A DNA stretch of 64,000 bases from the NCBI GenBank assembly GCA_009760855.2, contig WPIO01000011.1, forward strand, positions 415,501-479,500. Direction: 5' to 3'. A program made the position numbers and the translations under genes. This DNA comes from Cristatella mucedo (taxonomy: Eukaryota; Bryozoa; Phylactolaemata; Cristatellidae). Position 1 is the first letter of the stretch. Every line of letters starts with the position of its first letter. Below, in pieces: positions 53,096 through 64,000 of this stretch. The notes under the pieces were generated by a model, which made no database searches, was not told the origin of the DNA, and saw only the letters and a program-made list of their open reading frames with translations.

Positions 53096-54856
53096 CGGCA
53101 CCTGAATGGTGAATTTAAAAAAGTACACCCAAATTGCAAGAGGTGGACAGGGTGAGTACGGCCAAGGTGCCAATTTTGAGGATTCGGCTTTAAATATTCT
53201 AAAATAACTCAAGGTTTTCGTAAAAAAAACTGCACATTTTTATCTTCATTCGAGTATACAAATCTACAGCCAACTTTTTAAGAATCCTAGCAATGCCACC
53301 TGCAATAATAGTTGAAATGGTTATGCATGATGTTAGTTATAAAGGAATCAAAGCAATAGTAATGCAAGAGAACTTCAGAATAAAACTTGTTGCCGAAATT
53401 AAGTTTGCCGATTCAGTCAGTAAGAATTAGAATATAGACTTTACAATCAGTTGTATCCAAAGTGCTCCAAGTACTTTATAGCTCAGCTCAATAACAGCTT
53501 AAATTTGTTATCGATGCTCTAAAATCGTTTACTGATATAGGACCTACAATAATGCAGTGCAATACCTATAGTGCCTTCGCGAGATGACAGGTGCTCTATT
53601 CGGGCATTTGGATAAGTTTACTATTTGTACTAATTTAGTGTCTATAATCGCAATAGCACGATGATAGCAAAATTTGTAAGTTTTTCTTGCCTAGTGCTGA
53701 ATTCTTACCAAGAGATGTAACAACAGTTTTTTTCGGATGATGCTGAGAAGAAACCGAAGGCTGTGAATATTTTCGCAGTTTCAAGATTCATTGTGCTACT
53801 TTTGCAGTGCCAAAGCCATCAATACATCTCAGGAGATCAGCATGTACCACATTTGGAGATCGTTTAGTCTTCTTACACTTGTTTGCGAGCCTCTAGATGA
53901 GGGCAGCGGGTTTGAAGGTAAAAATCGAGGCGTAGAAGAAATAGGGGTTAGGTAATTATCAGAGGGAATTTTACCTTGTGAATGCAATCTGTATTAGCAT
54001 AAACATTTCTGCAAACTTGAGGGCAGCATTGACATGAGATGGAGCCACAGGTTCAAGAAAGGTCTTTGTATAGATTTTATCCGAGTCAATGATCTTGGGT
54101 TTTCGTGACTGCAGATTATTTAGGTTGCCAAACGTAAAAACGGCTTACGGTTTGATACTGATATACACAAATAATGTTTCAAAAATTGGAATTTTTCTGC
54201 CTACTTGTCGACGAAGTGATGGCACGATTCGACACGGATCAACTTTGGCAGCAATTGTGTCAAGATGCACGCTCAGGCGGTCTGCAAGTATCACGCTCAG
54301 ACTGAGATCGGCGGAGAAAGCAAAAACCTAGCGCTTAGCGCTAAGCAAACCGAGAGCGAGAGACTAAGCAGAGTTTCAGGTTGAGATCACTGCCGAGTCG
54401 CAAATTGCAGATTGCACACCTAGTGCTCAGTGCCAAGCAAGCAGGAGCAGGAAGTCAATCAGGTAGATCAAAGGACTATTTACACGAGACACAAAAGAGA
54501 ATCAGTCATACAGTATACAAAAATTGTAACCTAACAAAACTGGGATTATAAAAATTTTAATTAAAGAATGACTTACTAACTGGGGTGACTCTTACTACAA
54601 CTTTTATTCAGTTTATAATAAGAGGAACTTGAGATATGAGCCCGGCGCTGAAACCTGTGTTACCGAATTTCCGCAAATACAATCACAATTAATTATTTTT
54701 TTTCGGGGAGAGCTGCTCCAAAAAAATATAGTGTTTTGATGTCGAAAACGCTGTTGACCTGATTCAGGAGCACCGCCGTCAGAATCGTGTAAAAGATTTC
54801 TGAATAACGATGTGCACAAGAGTTCAATGAAACGATGCACGCTATAGTAGGTTACA

Positions 54857-55225
54857 ATGAAGATAATAAAAGACGTTAGCAATGATGTTCTTAACAAGGC
54901 AGTGGAACTGGTGTGCAAGTTCTTGGAAACATTGCCCGATAACTTCATTGCCATCATCTGGCTTGAAAATGTTATGCAGAAGCTCCAGAATCGCGATGCC
55001 AGTGCTCGCCTGGGTAGTATCACAGATAGTGAGGACGAAGATCCTGAAAATACTGGAACGCCGTTGGTGGCTGCATCTGATATAGCACACACTCTTGGCA
55101 GAAAAAAAGCATCAGCTCAGAAATCTGCTCCGAGCTTGCAGATATGCTCTCTGGGGTGCCCGAAGAAGGCGCCGGTGGTTGTCTCTAATCAGCCATCAAA
55201 CTTGAGCTATTTCTCGAAAAAATAG
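54857..55225 (+). CDS. Unassigned ORF, 122 codons
   Basis: ATG-started frame with an amphipathic N-terminal part (DVLNKAVELVCKFLETL), an acidic patch (SEDEDPENTG) and a Lys/Ser-rich C-terminus ending NLSYFSKK. No motif or family recognised. A 159-codon frame on the opposite strand overlaps it and looks less natural. No repeats are seen nearby. It could be a single-exon gene, an exon, or part of an unrecognised transposon. Confidence 0.25.
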   Translation: MKIIKDVSNDVLNKAVELVCKFLETLPDNFIAIIWLENVMQKLQNRDASARLGSITDSEDEDPENTGTPLVAASDIAHTLGRKKASAQKSAPSLQICSLGCPKKAPVVVSNQPSNLSYFSKK

Positions 55226-56572
55226 GCTCAATTTTTGTGATCGAGCCTGGATCCGTGACCTAGATCTGGTCAGCAGCTGCAAACCCATCGTTTTTGAAAT
55301 CACTGTCTTTCTTCTGATGAATGGAACTCGACGAATCCGACATTGTTATCCTATTTGCGTATCGTTTAAACCAATATTCAGGTAGTTATTACATTGCGTG
55401 CACACCCTGGCTACCATAGTAACCCGGGTTATTGCCTTGATGCTCATATTCTAGCTTGCTTTGACGCGATTCTGTGATGAGGCAGTGGCTCAATAAAGCT
55501 GAAAGATTAGCAGTTAGCTAGAATTGTTGTGTGACTAAGTGTACACATGCAAAATCTAACAGGAAACACGGTGCTAACGTTGCTCTTTATCGTCCTATTC
55601 TTCGATTATTAAAGACCAAATTACTCAAGATTGCTTGGATTTCGGCTAAATTAAAATGCGTGTCCTTCCAAAAGTATTTTAGTCAGACCTATTTCTGATA
55701 AAAACCCACATATTCTGAATGTATTCAACAAATATACCAGAGGATAATATTCTATGCATATTGAGCTCCCCAGCCAATGCCTCTATCAAACAACCTGAAC
55801 CAGCAAAACCTCGACTAAAACCATTGATAAATGCAGCATCCCTTTGAGTTGTAGATAAATTACGAATGTAATCCATGCACGTGCTAATTTAATGCTTATA
55901 TGGACTCTATTTGTAATACATCTTTAAATTTCTTCATGATATAGGGGAATAACCTTCTCACAATAAAATTGCAAAGCAACTCACTCCACACATTTAAATC
56001 ACATACAATCTTCCACGGTGCTTAGCTGTGGGTATGAAGCAGGTCAAATTTCAAAGTCCTACCATGGCTGTGCTCAAATGTCTGGGCTTAGTGGGAAAAA
56101 GTATTCCTGAACAAACAATATTCATTACTAGTAATAATGATCATCCTAATAACTCTTTTTATGAAGCTTGTGAGAATCAATATATGCCCAGTCACTCCAG
56201 AACTCGCTTCTAGAAAAGCATTAATTCAAACGGTAATGTTATCCGATACTTGGTGCATAAACTAGCAGGCATAAGGACTTGTATTTCATGCTTGGACAGT
56301 CATACCATAGTGCCGCTCGTTGGTAGAGCCACTCGTTGGATGCGTGCACTGAACTGAATAGCCCACGCATGGGAAACCATGAAAATAAACATGATTTCAC
56401 TATGCTGAGGGATGCTTAGCAGTAGGGACTTGTCTTTAGTAGAGACAGCAAGTCTCTCAGAGGCTGAGGGGCCTTTAATTATTAGGAGCTATTTATTTTC
56501 ACGTTGAATATATGTCGAATGATGAAACTATTTAAATCTCTGCTGAAAATTAGTTCATTAAGTGTTCTAATA

Positions 56573-56628
56573 TTGAATAGTAAAAAGAAAACTAGAAATC
56601 TATGAATAGTAAAAAGAAAACTAGAAAA
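56573..56628. repeat. 27-29 bp tandem duplication
   Basis: The segment gaatagtaaaaagaaaact occurs twice head to tail. Confidence 0.8.
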
Positions 56629-57764
56629 AAATATCAACGCCAAAATCATGACAGTGCTATTAGAATCTGGGCTTCAATTTCTTGGTATTACCAACTGTTT
56701 CACCTTTATTACGTGCGAAGGCGTTTCCTCTTCGACTTTCATACCGGGGTGCTATGAGAGTGTTGTTAGCTTTCGTGTGGCACATAATGCGAAACAGCAA
56801 ACTACATGGAGCACTCTGAACACACCCAAACTCAATAACGTTTAATCAACGAGTCCTTTCTGCAAACGTTTATCTAACAGGAGCTTCAGGCGTCTGCGAT
56901 CAGTAAAGCTGCATTCTGCCAGCAACAGCCTGCCAGCAATGTATTAGATAATTAATTATTTATATATTTTATATGTTATATAATAGTATATATTATTATA
57001 TAATTTAACATTGTATTATTAAGGTAATATAATAAAAAATAGTATAATATAATATAACATATATTCACATTATATGACAGTATATCATTATAGATTTTAT
57101 ATCATTATTAAATATTAATTAATTCATAGAAGTCTGGCCGAATGACCCTGTGCCCCTCACCCAGCCAAGGACCCGGCAGGATGCGAAAGCTGCACGACCG
57201 GAAGCCATATTTAGGCTTCCCACTATCGGCTACCTTTGACGGATCAGGGTCTGGCCCCCTCTTTGGGATGATTAACCCCCAAAATAACTCTAACGACACT
57301 ACTGTGCAGGCCCGGAAGGCGGATCGTCACAGTTCAAGCAACTGGGAAGCAGCAGCTCCATGACCGGTCGATGACTCATGCCTCCTCGACCCTCGCTACT
57401 ATCATGGTGGTGAGTGGTGGGTGCTGTGGCAGACGAAGCTGCTTCACCACATCCACTACCAGGCACGAGACTCTTCGACTCCATAGCTCGTTTAACAACA
57501 CACGATGCATCATGGACTGAACGCTCCATCTTGTCAACCATGTAATCGTTTGCACAAGGTAATATAATGAAAGCAGAAGGTTAAAAAAAATAAGAGAGGC
57601 TCAATATGCAGGCAACTGGTTCCAGACTTTCGGCTAAAAAGAACCTCTGGTCCGATCACTAATGGTTTCAGCCTAATGCGAGTTATGGTGCAACGACTGA
57701 AAACCGTAGGGCATGTGAATGATAATACAGTGTAAGAGTTAGGATAATACATAAGTATTTTATT

Positions 57765-58545
57765 TTCAGCTTCAAAATATTGCTAGAATTCAGGCTTATT
57801 TGAATAAGGATACCACGTCCAAGTTGGTCCATGCATTATTGACATCCCGTCTCGACTTCTGAAACTAACTGCTTACTGGCCTACCAGCATTTGCGATCAG
57901 GCGATTGCAGCTGGTGCAATACTCAGCAGCTAGACTTGTCTATCGTGAGCGTCGCAGTTGCCACATCACACCACTTCTTGCCGACCTTCACTGGCTAGCG
58001 ACGAATTGACTTGAAGGTTTGTCGCTCACTTTTAGGTCACTTCATTCTTTTGCTCCAGCCTATCTATCAGATCTACTCCCCCACCAGGTCAAGCATCGTA
58101 CCACCAGCTTTTCGGAATCCATCAGTCTACCAATACGCTGTACAAACCTAAAATCCTTTGGAGACCATGCATTTAGTTCGTATGCTCCGAAAACTTGGAA
58201 CTCCCTCCCGACTTGCCTCAGAACATCCCCTGACCTGACCACATTTAAAAAGAACTTAAAAACACACCTATTTAGGAAAGCAATTAGTGGGTTCCTGCGA
58301 TTTGTCCTTGATATACTTATGCATGCTGACACTGTGCATGCTGCCACTAACCACATTTGCATCCTGAACCTGTGCATGCTACCCCTAATCATGTTATTCA
58401 TTTTGTTTGTTATCAAGCATGAAATTACTCACCATTCAATTGGATTTCCCTTTGCAGCAAATGTAAAGCGCCTAGAGAGAGATTGATTTCTCTGAGGGAG
58501 CTTTATCAAGTGCATTATAATTATTATTGTTATCATTATTATTAT
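57765..58545 (+). mobile_element. LINE family A, 3' half
   Basis: From the QNIARIQAYL-like block to the C-terminus; a clean 155-codon frame at 58019-58486 gives FRSLHSFAPAYLSDLLPHQ to NVKRLERD. Hairpin and ATT tail at 58466-58545. Confidence 0.85.
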
Positions 58546-58619
58546 TATGGTGCGAGCGGGTGAAGGGCCTGTGTAGGGCCAGTGAGAATATCTCAAATTT
58601 GGCATTTCATGTTTCATAC

Positions 58620-61600
58620 AGAGCCTCAATCTCGTTCTAGACGCTTTACATTTGTTGCAAAGGTAAAAGCGATATAATGGTGAGCAATATCATGTTTGAT
58701 AAACAACATCAGTATCATGGTTAGTGGTGACTTGCACAGGGTTAGCATGCAAGTGTGGTTAGTGGCAGCATGCACAGTGTCAGCACATATATGCAAACGA
58801 AGGACGAATCACAGGGACACACTAAATGCTGTCCTAAATATGTGTGTTCAAGTTCTTCTTAAATGTGGTCACGTCAGGGGATGTTCTGACGCTGGTCGGG
58901 AGGGAGTTTCAGGCTTTGGAAGCATACGAACTAAATGCATGGTCTCCAAAGGATTTAAGGTTTGTACGAAGTATTTGTAGACTGCTGGATTCCGAAAAGC
59001 TGGTGGTGCGAGGCTTGGCCTGTTGGGGGAGTATATCTGAGAGACAGGCTGGAGCCAAAGAATGAATTGACCTAAAAGTGAGCGACAAAACCTTCAATCA
59101 ATTCTTTGCATGACTAGTAGCCAGTGCAGGTCGGCGAGAACTGGTATGATGTGGCAACTGCAACGCTCACGACAGACAAGCCTAGCTGCCGATTTCAGCA
59201 CTAGGTGTAATCGCCTGATCGCACATGCCGGTAGGCCAGTAAGCAGTGAGTTGCAGAAGTCGATACGGGATGTAACAAATACATGGACTAACTTGGAAGT
59301 GGTATCCTTATCTGAACAAGCCTATATTTAAGCAATGTTATGTAGCTGGAAGTAGGCAGTTTGACTGTGGAGCTGATGTGGTTGTCTAACGAGAGGTCAC
59401 TTTGGAACATGACAACTAGATTTCGAGCTAGTTCAAAAGGAGATATGCTGGCAGAGCCCATTTTTTGGCCTCAGCCTTTTCAATTTCTGAATCAGACCGG
59501 GTTCGTCCATAACTATTAAATAAGCTTTATCCTCATTTAGTTTTAGAAAATGTGCTGCAATCCATGTGCGGATGTCATCAATACATGCAGCAAGTGAGTT
59601 GAGAGAATTTGAGGTGCTCGAAGGCTTTGAGGGATCAAAGCAAAGGTACAACTGAGTGTAATCCGCATAGAAGTGGAAGCTTAGATTGTGCTTGGCAGTC
59701 ACATCAGCAAGAGGGAAAGTATAGACCGTGAAAAGAACCGAACCTAGCACGGAGCCCTGAGGTACCCCATATTTCAGAAATACCTCTGATGATCTTTGTC
59801 GATTCATGTCATTACTCTGGAGTCTCTCTGGAGTCTCCCACTGTAATGGGACCTATTCCATTGCAGAACAGTGCCAGTGATGGCCAGGTGAGATGAGAGG
59901 TGCTCTAGAAGAACTTTGTGGTCGATAGTATCAAAAGCTACCTAAAGATCGAGCACAACAAGCAGAGAAACTCTACCCACGTCTGCATTACTATGTAGGT
60001 CGTTGTATACCCTAAGCAATGCTGATTCTGCAGAGTGATTAGCTCTAAAGCCAGACTGGAACTTACTAGCAAGGTATGAAGTTTTTATATATGAGTTCAG
60101 CTGGTCTACCACGTTTCAGTGTCTTTGATAGGAAAGGTAGACGGGAGACTGGGCGGTAGTTGCTCAAGTTCTCTTGGTCAGGTGTCGCTTTCTGGAGAAT
60201 TGGTCTGACTACAGCTTTGTCGAAAGGTGCTTGGACATGACATGAAGCCAATAACATATTAATGATGTCAGTTATGCATGGCAGCAGCAGATAAATGCAA
60301 CGTAGGAGCAGGACAGTGGGAATAGGGTACAGGGGACTTGTTGTCTTCTTTGATTTGGATACGAACTTCAGGACTAGTTCAATAGTGACCTGGTTAAATG
60401 TAGACATTGAAATGCAGCCAAGAGTAAGGGAAAAGCATTCTAGTGGGGATGTTGTCATTGCAGGGATGGACTCCCTGATCTTGTCAATCGTCATCACTAA
60501 GATTCGAGAGAAGCGATCGGCTAGATCATCACCAGGATTATCAGGTATGGAGCTAATCTAGGAGCGGTTGAGGAGATGGATGATCGTCAACATCAGAATC
60601 TTTTGGATTGTGCATCTGTGATACAGCGATGTTTCTATAGAAGCTAGACTTGGCCTTTGCTAGGATCCATTGCTACGACCTACAGTAGTTTTCATATGCC
60701 TGTCGATGGACGGTCAGTCCTGATCTTTTGTATGCTTTTTCAAGCATGGGCTTAGTAGACCTGGCTTGTTTAATGTCTGTGGTAAACCATAGGCCGTCTG
60801 GTTGAGGGCTCACAGTGGGCTTTGTCAGAGGTGCAAACTCGTCGAGTGTGTCAGCTAGTGTCGTGTTATAGATATCTACCAATGATGACATATCGGAGGG
60901 AGGACTGAGCAGCAGAGGTGAAGCAGATATTCTTGCACGGACAGCATCAATTTCAAGGGTCTAGAGGTTTCGCGATACACAAGTTGTTTAAAAGGAGGAG
61001 GTGGGAACACACTGTAGATTAAATGAGATCTTCATGCGCTCAGATAAGCACGATTTGGTAATAATTGGTGATGACAACGTGCATTTGCATGAGAAAATGT
61101 GGTCGAGTGTGTGACCCTTGATGTGAGTAGGGCCATGCACATGAGCCACAAGAGACAATGAGTCAGTCAATGCTCAAAATTCCGTGCTTATCGCTTTAGA
61201 TAAGTTATCAAAGTGAACGTTGAAATCACCCATAACTAGGAAGGATCGATTTCTTGCACACAAAATCGAAATGAGATTTGAGACATCTGAGATAAAGGAG
61301 AATTTAGTACCTGGTGGGCGATAGACTATTGCACTATCGGTAGCTTTTTTCGGATGAGACCAAGACAATTGATTCAAAAGATTGCTTCAAGGGTACTGCA
61401 AATTGCTTGAAGTTGAATTTTAAATGAAAAAGATAATAGCAACTCCATCTTCGGTTTTGATTGATCTAGGGGTCTGAAAGAACGCGAAACCAGATGGATT
61501 AGCGTCTTTAATTGTTGGGCAGTTTATCCATTTTGGCCAAGTGTCGGTTAGGCGAGCACGTCGATAGCATTTTCAGAAATAATAGGTCACTTATTACCAG

Positions 61601-61850
61601 AGGTTTCTTGCACATTGAGCGAGAATTCCAAAGGCAACCGTTAAGTCCGGCCGATGGAGTTAAACAAGGCTTGATGACCACCAAGTTAGAGAGATTTACA
61701 GTGACGCTTCTGGGGGAGCGTGCTGAGTGGTTCGAGACAATGCTAGTAATACCAAAGAGTGGGTACTCAGCTCGGGTTTCCCGCCCAACGAGCAGCTTCT
61801 GACCTGGCTGTTCCGGCCACTGCGGCGGCTACAGGGTGCTTTTTTACTTT
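58620..61850 (-). mobile_element. LINE family A, longest copy (endonuclease plus RT), inactive
   Basis: The minus strand, read from high to low coordinates, shows AP-type endonuclease motifs (VYRPPGTKFSF and VMGDFNVHFDN at 61174-61377, then GHTLDHIFS at about 61100), a linker, RT entry sequence (NYRPVSRLPFLSKTLKR near 60110), [12 protein letters not shown] and the catalytic box. The box reads YADY instead of YADD, and many stops and shifts break the frame. The 3' hairpin lies near 58625. Apart from the 5' end it is close to a full ORF2. Confidence 0.8.
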
Positions 61851-62944
61851 CGCAAGTCTATCTAAATAATAATAACAATAACTTACTTTCCCAAGTATAT
61901 CTAAACAATTTTACTATGTGAGCCTATTTTCCTTAAAATCAGCTTTGGATTTAGTAAGACCAAGTTTTAATTAGAACGCTACTTTCTTTCTGATGAAGCG
62001 ATAATTTCTCTTCTCTGTCACGTCTGTGAAACTGATAAGTGAATTGGCGGTATCACCATCGCTATCTGACCTTCTAAATCCTACTTCGTGATGCTTTTTC
62101 TTCTCATGAAGAATGGGAACCGGGAAAATTGAGTATACATGCAGATTTCCGAACCAATACATGAATGAGTAATGGATAATACATAATTGATCAGTGCTCT
62201 CACTTTTAATATTTACACTGTGCTTATTGGCGGTTTGCACAGATTCGTGCAAACTATCCAGTCCAATTGAACATTTTTTATGTTTTCAAAAGCATAGGTT
62301 TATTGCATTTCCCTTTTCCATAGATATTACTTGGAACTGATAAAAATCTGAAGGTACAACATTACGAATTTTAAAGAGGAAGAGGATTGAATTTCTGGCA
62401 AATATAAGTAAAATCTAGAGTTGCGTGGACAAATTCCATAAACTTTTTGCTGAAAAAATCTTGCTGCCTTCAAAATTTTTTGCAAGCTATTTCACCCACG
62501 TGATCGCTGCCAGGGTCAAAAAATTATTTTGAATGGCTTATAATTGCATTCATTTTACGCTGAGAAAAATATGTGCTGCTCTCAGTAGACTTCTTTCAAC
62601 CTAGGATGTATCACATAAATAAAAATAAGTTTAGCTGCTTGAATAATTTTATTAATGTTATGGTGGTTTAGCGGTCTTAGTAGCAACCAATGGATACTGC
62701 CAGGGGCACTTTGAACGTGCTTTCACATTTGAACCGATGATCTGGATGTGAAGTAGAAGCGCATTACCCTAGGCTAAGATTCAGACACAGCTAAGTAACA
62801 GGCTGAAGAAAATAAATGCTCTCCAGCCTCTTCCACTCTGCCCGTCTGGTTCAATGACGTGACGATGCTACTTTACTCAGGAAGCAATATAAATTACTTG
62901 CTTTCATACCAATGAGATTTTAAGTGTTCTTGATCATTTATTTA
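61851..62944. other. Anonymous AT-rich DNA
   Basis: No recognisable gene. A short direct repeat (ttactttc-caagt-tatctaaa) lies at about 61844-61905, at the 5' edge of the long LINE A copy. Confidence 0.5.
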
Positions 62945-63095
62945 TTTTATTTATTTCATTTATATAGCACTCCAAGAGAACTTAATCTCTATTCAGACGC
63001 TTCACATATGCCTCGGGGCTCGAGCCCACGACCTCAGTCAGACTTTGGTTGGGGCGAGCACCTTTACCGCTAGACCAAACCAGCTCGGCATCACA
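62945..63095 (-). mobile_element. SINE-1 copy, well preserved
   Basis: Full unit, reverse of a tRNA-like head (tggtctagcggtaaaggt), B box ggctcgagcc and LINE A type tail. Confidence 0.8.
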
Positions 63096-63324
63096 TGAAA
63101 TTTGATTTACCTTGTTTTTTTAATAAAGTAGGCTATCAACATTCTGACATCATGATTATTTTTCCAGCATTCTGAACCCAAGCCCATTTTTAAGTTATTG
63201 GGGATTACTTTGAAATTTAGTCTTCTAACGGAACACATCTGCTTTACTGTTTTTCCCAAGCGTTAAAACTTTAAAAATAATAGTAATGCCACACTTCATA
63301 ATGCACCTAAGCAAAATCCATTTT

Positions 63325-63735
63325 TTTCTAGGCACATCGCATTTGCTGCAAAGAAACACGTTCGAACGGTTAGTGGCAGCATGCTCGATAGACAGCAAGA
63401 ACAACATGTTTAGGGTTATGTTAACAGGGTCAGCATGCAAGAGTGGTTCAATGCTGCATGCAACAGCGTCTGCACCCATAAGCACATACAGGCTGAATGA
63501 CAGCGACCCACTGAATATGTGATAAATAGGTGTTTCTATTTTTTTCTAATGTGGTCAAGTCAGAAGATATCTTTATTCAAATCGGGGTCAAGTTCCAGGC
63601 TTTGGGAACATACAAACTAAAGGCATGGTCTCCAAGGGATTTGAGGTTTGTACGAGGTATTCTTAAACAGTTAGATTCCGAAAGGCAGGTGATACGATGC
63701 TTTGCTCAAATTAGATTAATCACGGAATGATTCAA
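63325..63735 (-). mobile_element. LINE family A, truncated, degenerate
   Basis: Partial hairpin (ttctaggcacatcgcatttgctgc) and C-terminal region in minus orientation. Confidence 0.65.
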
Positions 63736-63873
63736 TGCTGAGCTTGTTTTGTCAAGCGGTTAAGGTGCTAGTCCTGACAAGGCCTCACTGAGGTTGTGGG
63801 CTCCAGCCCCGAGGCATATGAAGCGCATGAATAGAGATTAAGTTCTCTTCGGGTGCCCTGCAAATTAATTATA
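63735..63873 (+). mobile_element. SINE-1 copy
   Basis: Plus-strand unit (tcaagcggttaaggtgct ... gaggttgtgggctccagcc ... gaatagagattaagttctct) inserted within LINE A sequence. Confidence 0.75.
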
Positions 63874-63875
63874 TA

Positions 63876-64000
63876 TCACAGGGACCCATTACATGCTGTC
63901 GTAAATGGGTGCGTTTTAAACTTCTTTTTTAATGTGTTCGAGTCAGGTATGTCGTGACAAAACTCTGGAGTGAGTTCTATGGTTTGTAAGGATGCGAAGT
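63876..64000 (-). mobile_element. LINE family A fragment at window edge
   Basis: Starts at cacagggacccattacatgctgtc and resembles the internal part of the minus-strand copies; probably split from the copy on its left by duplication and a SINE-1. Runs off the window. Confidence 0.5.

Larger units (their letters stand above)
51463..57764. other. Intergenic DNA downstream of the receptor
   Basis: No supported gene. Two GC-richer patches (51.9-52.7 and 57.12-57.54 kb) carry overlapping short frames on both strands without recognised motifs. Also a LINE A fragment at 52.9 kb, the ORF at 54857 and a small tandem repeat at 56.6 kb. Confidence 0.45.

Noticed and set aside
54306-54350. Short palindrome gcttagcgctaagc as a regulatory site
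   Set aside because: Fourteen bases in an anonymous region can arise by chance; no supporting context.
54613-55092. 159-codon minus-strand frame
   Set aside because: It overlaps the more protein-like plus-strand ORF at 54857 and has no motif.
1-64000. CRISPR arrays, rRNA genes, bona fide tRNA genes, bacterial operons
   Set aside because: None seen. tRNA-like boxes occur only inside multi-copy SINEs with diverged heads.

Overview
This is nuclear DNA from an animal: AT-rich, with long introns, dinucleotide repeats and many truncated non-LTR retrotransposons and SINEs. There is nothing prokaryotic in it (no operons, no long intact ORFs). The species cannot be named from the sequence. An invertebrate is my guess, from the L2/CR1-type LINEs with (ATT)n tails and the large intron-rich immunoglobulin-type receptor gene.

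The only convincing host gene is a plus-strand, multi-exon type I membrane receptor whose recognisable exons run from about 9.15 kb (possibly 2.2 or 6.4 kb) to a stop at 50014-50016, with a polyadenylation signal at 50577-50582. Exons at 9152-10153 encode two Ig-like domains, and 15576-15695 encodes a single membrane span followed by a basic stop-transfer stretch. At least twelve further small exons (15778-50016) encode a long cytoplasmic tail. Nearly every junction is phase 1 and every internal exon length used here is a multiple of three, so any tail exon could be skipped without a frameshift. Five consecutive tail exons (43460-46815; 60, 60, 60, 57 and 51 bp) each encode one copy of a degenerate unit centred on Ser-Trp and ending near a proline. 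The first two are products of a tandem duplication of about 805 bp. This micro-exon array is the most interesting feature. The 5' end and signal peptide were not found. Candidate Ig-like pieces lie at 2216-2329, 6414-6528 and 7143-7274.

The introns and the downstream flank are filled with repeats. LINE family A has a 3' hairpin (gcgcc/agaga ... tctct/ggcgc) and an ATT-rich tail. LINE family B is a second L2/CR1-like LINE ending in an ACATT-rich tail. SINE-1 is tRNA-derived and its 3' end copies the family A hairpin. SINE-2 is a second tRNA-like SINE. Several family A copies sit inside family B copies, giving a relative chronology. The least degraded copies are B at 12215-13110 and 37440-39085, and A (minus strand) at 58620-61850; all appear dead. 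From 50.6 to 64 kb I see repeats, anonymous DNA and a few unassigned ORFs.

Limits: exon boundaries come from reading frame, splice consensus and phase by eye. Repeat ends are approximate (tens of bases). No database comparison was possible.
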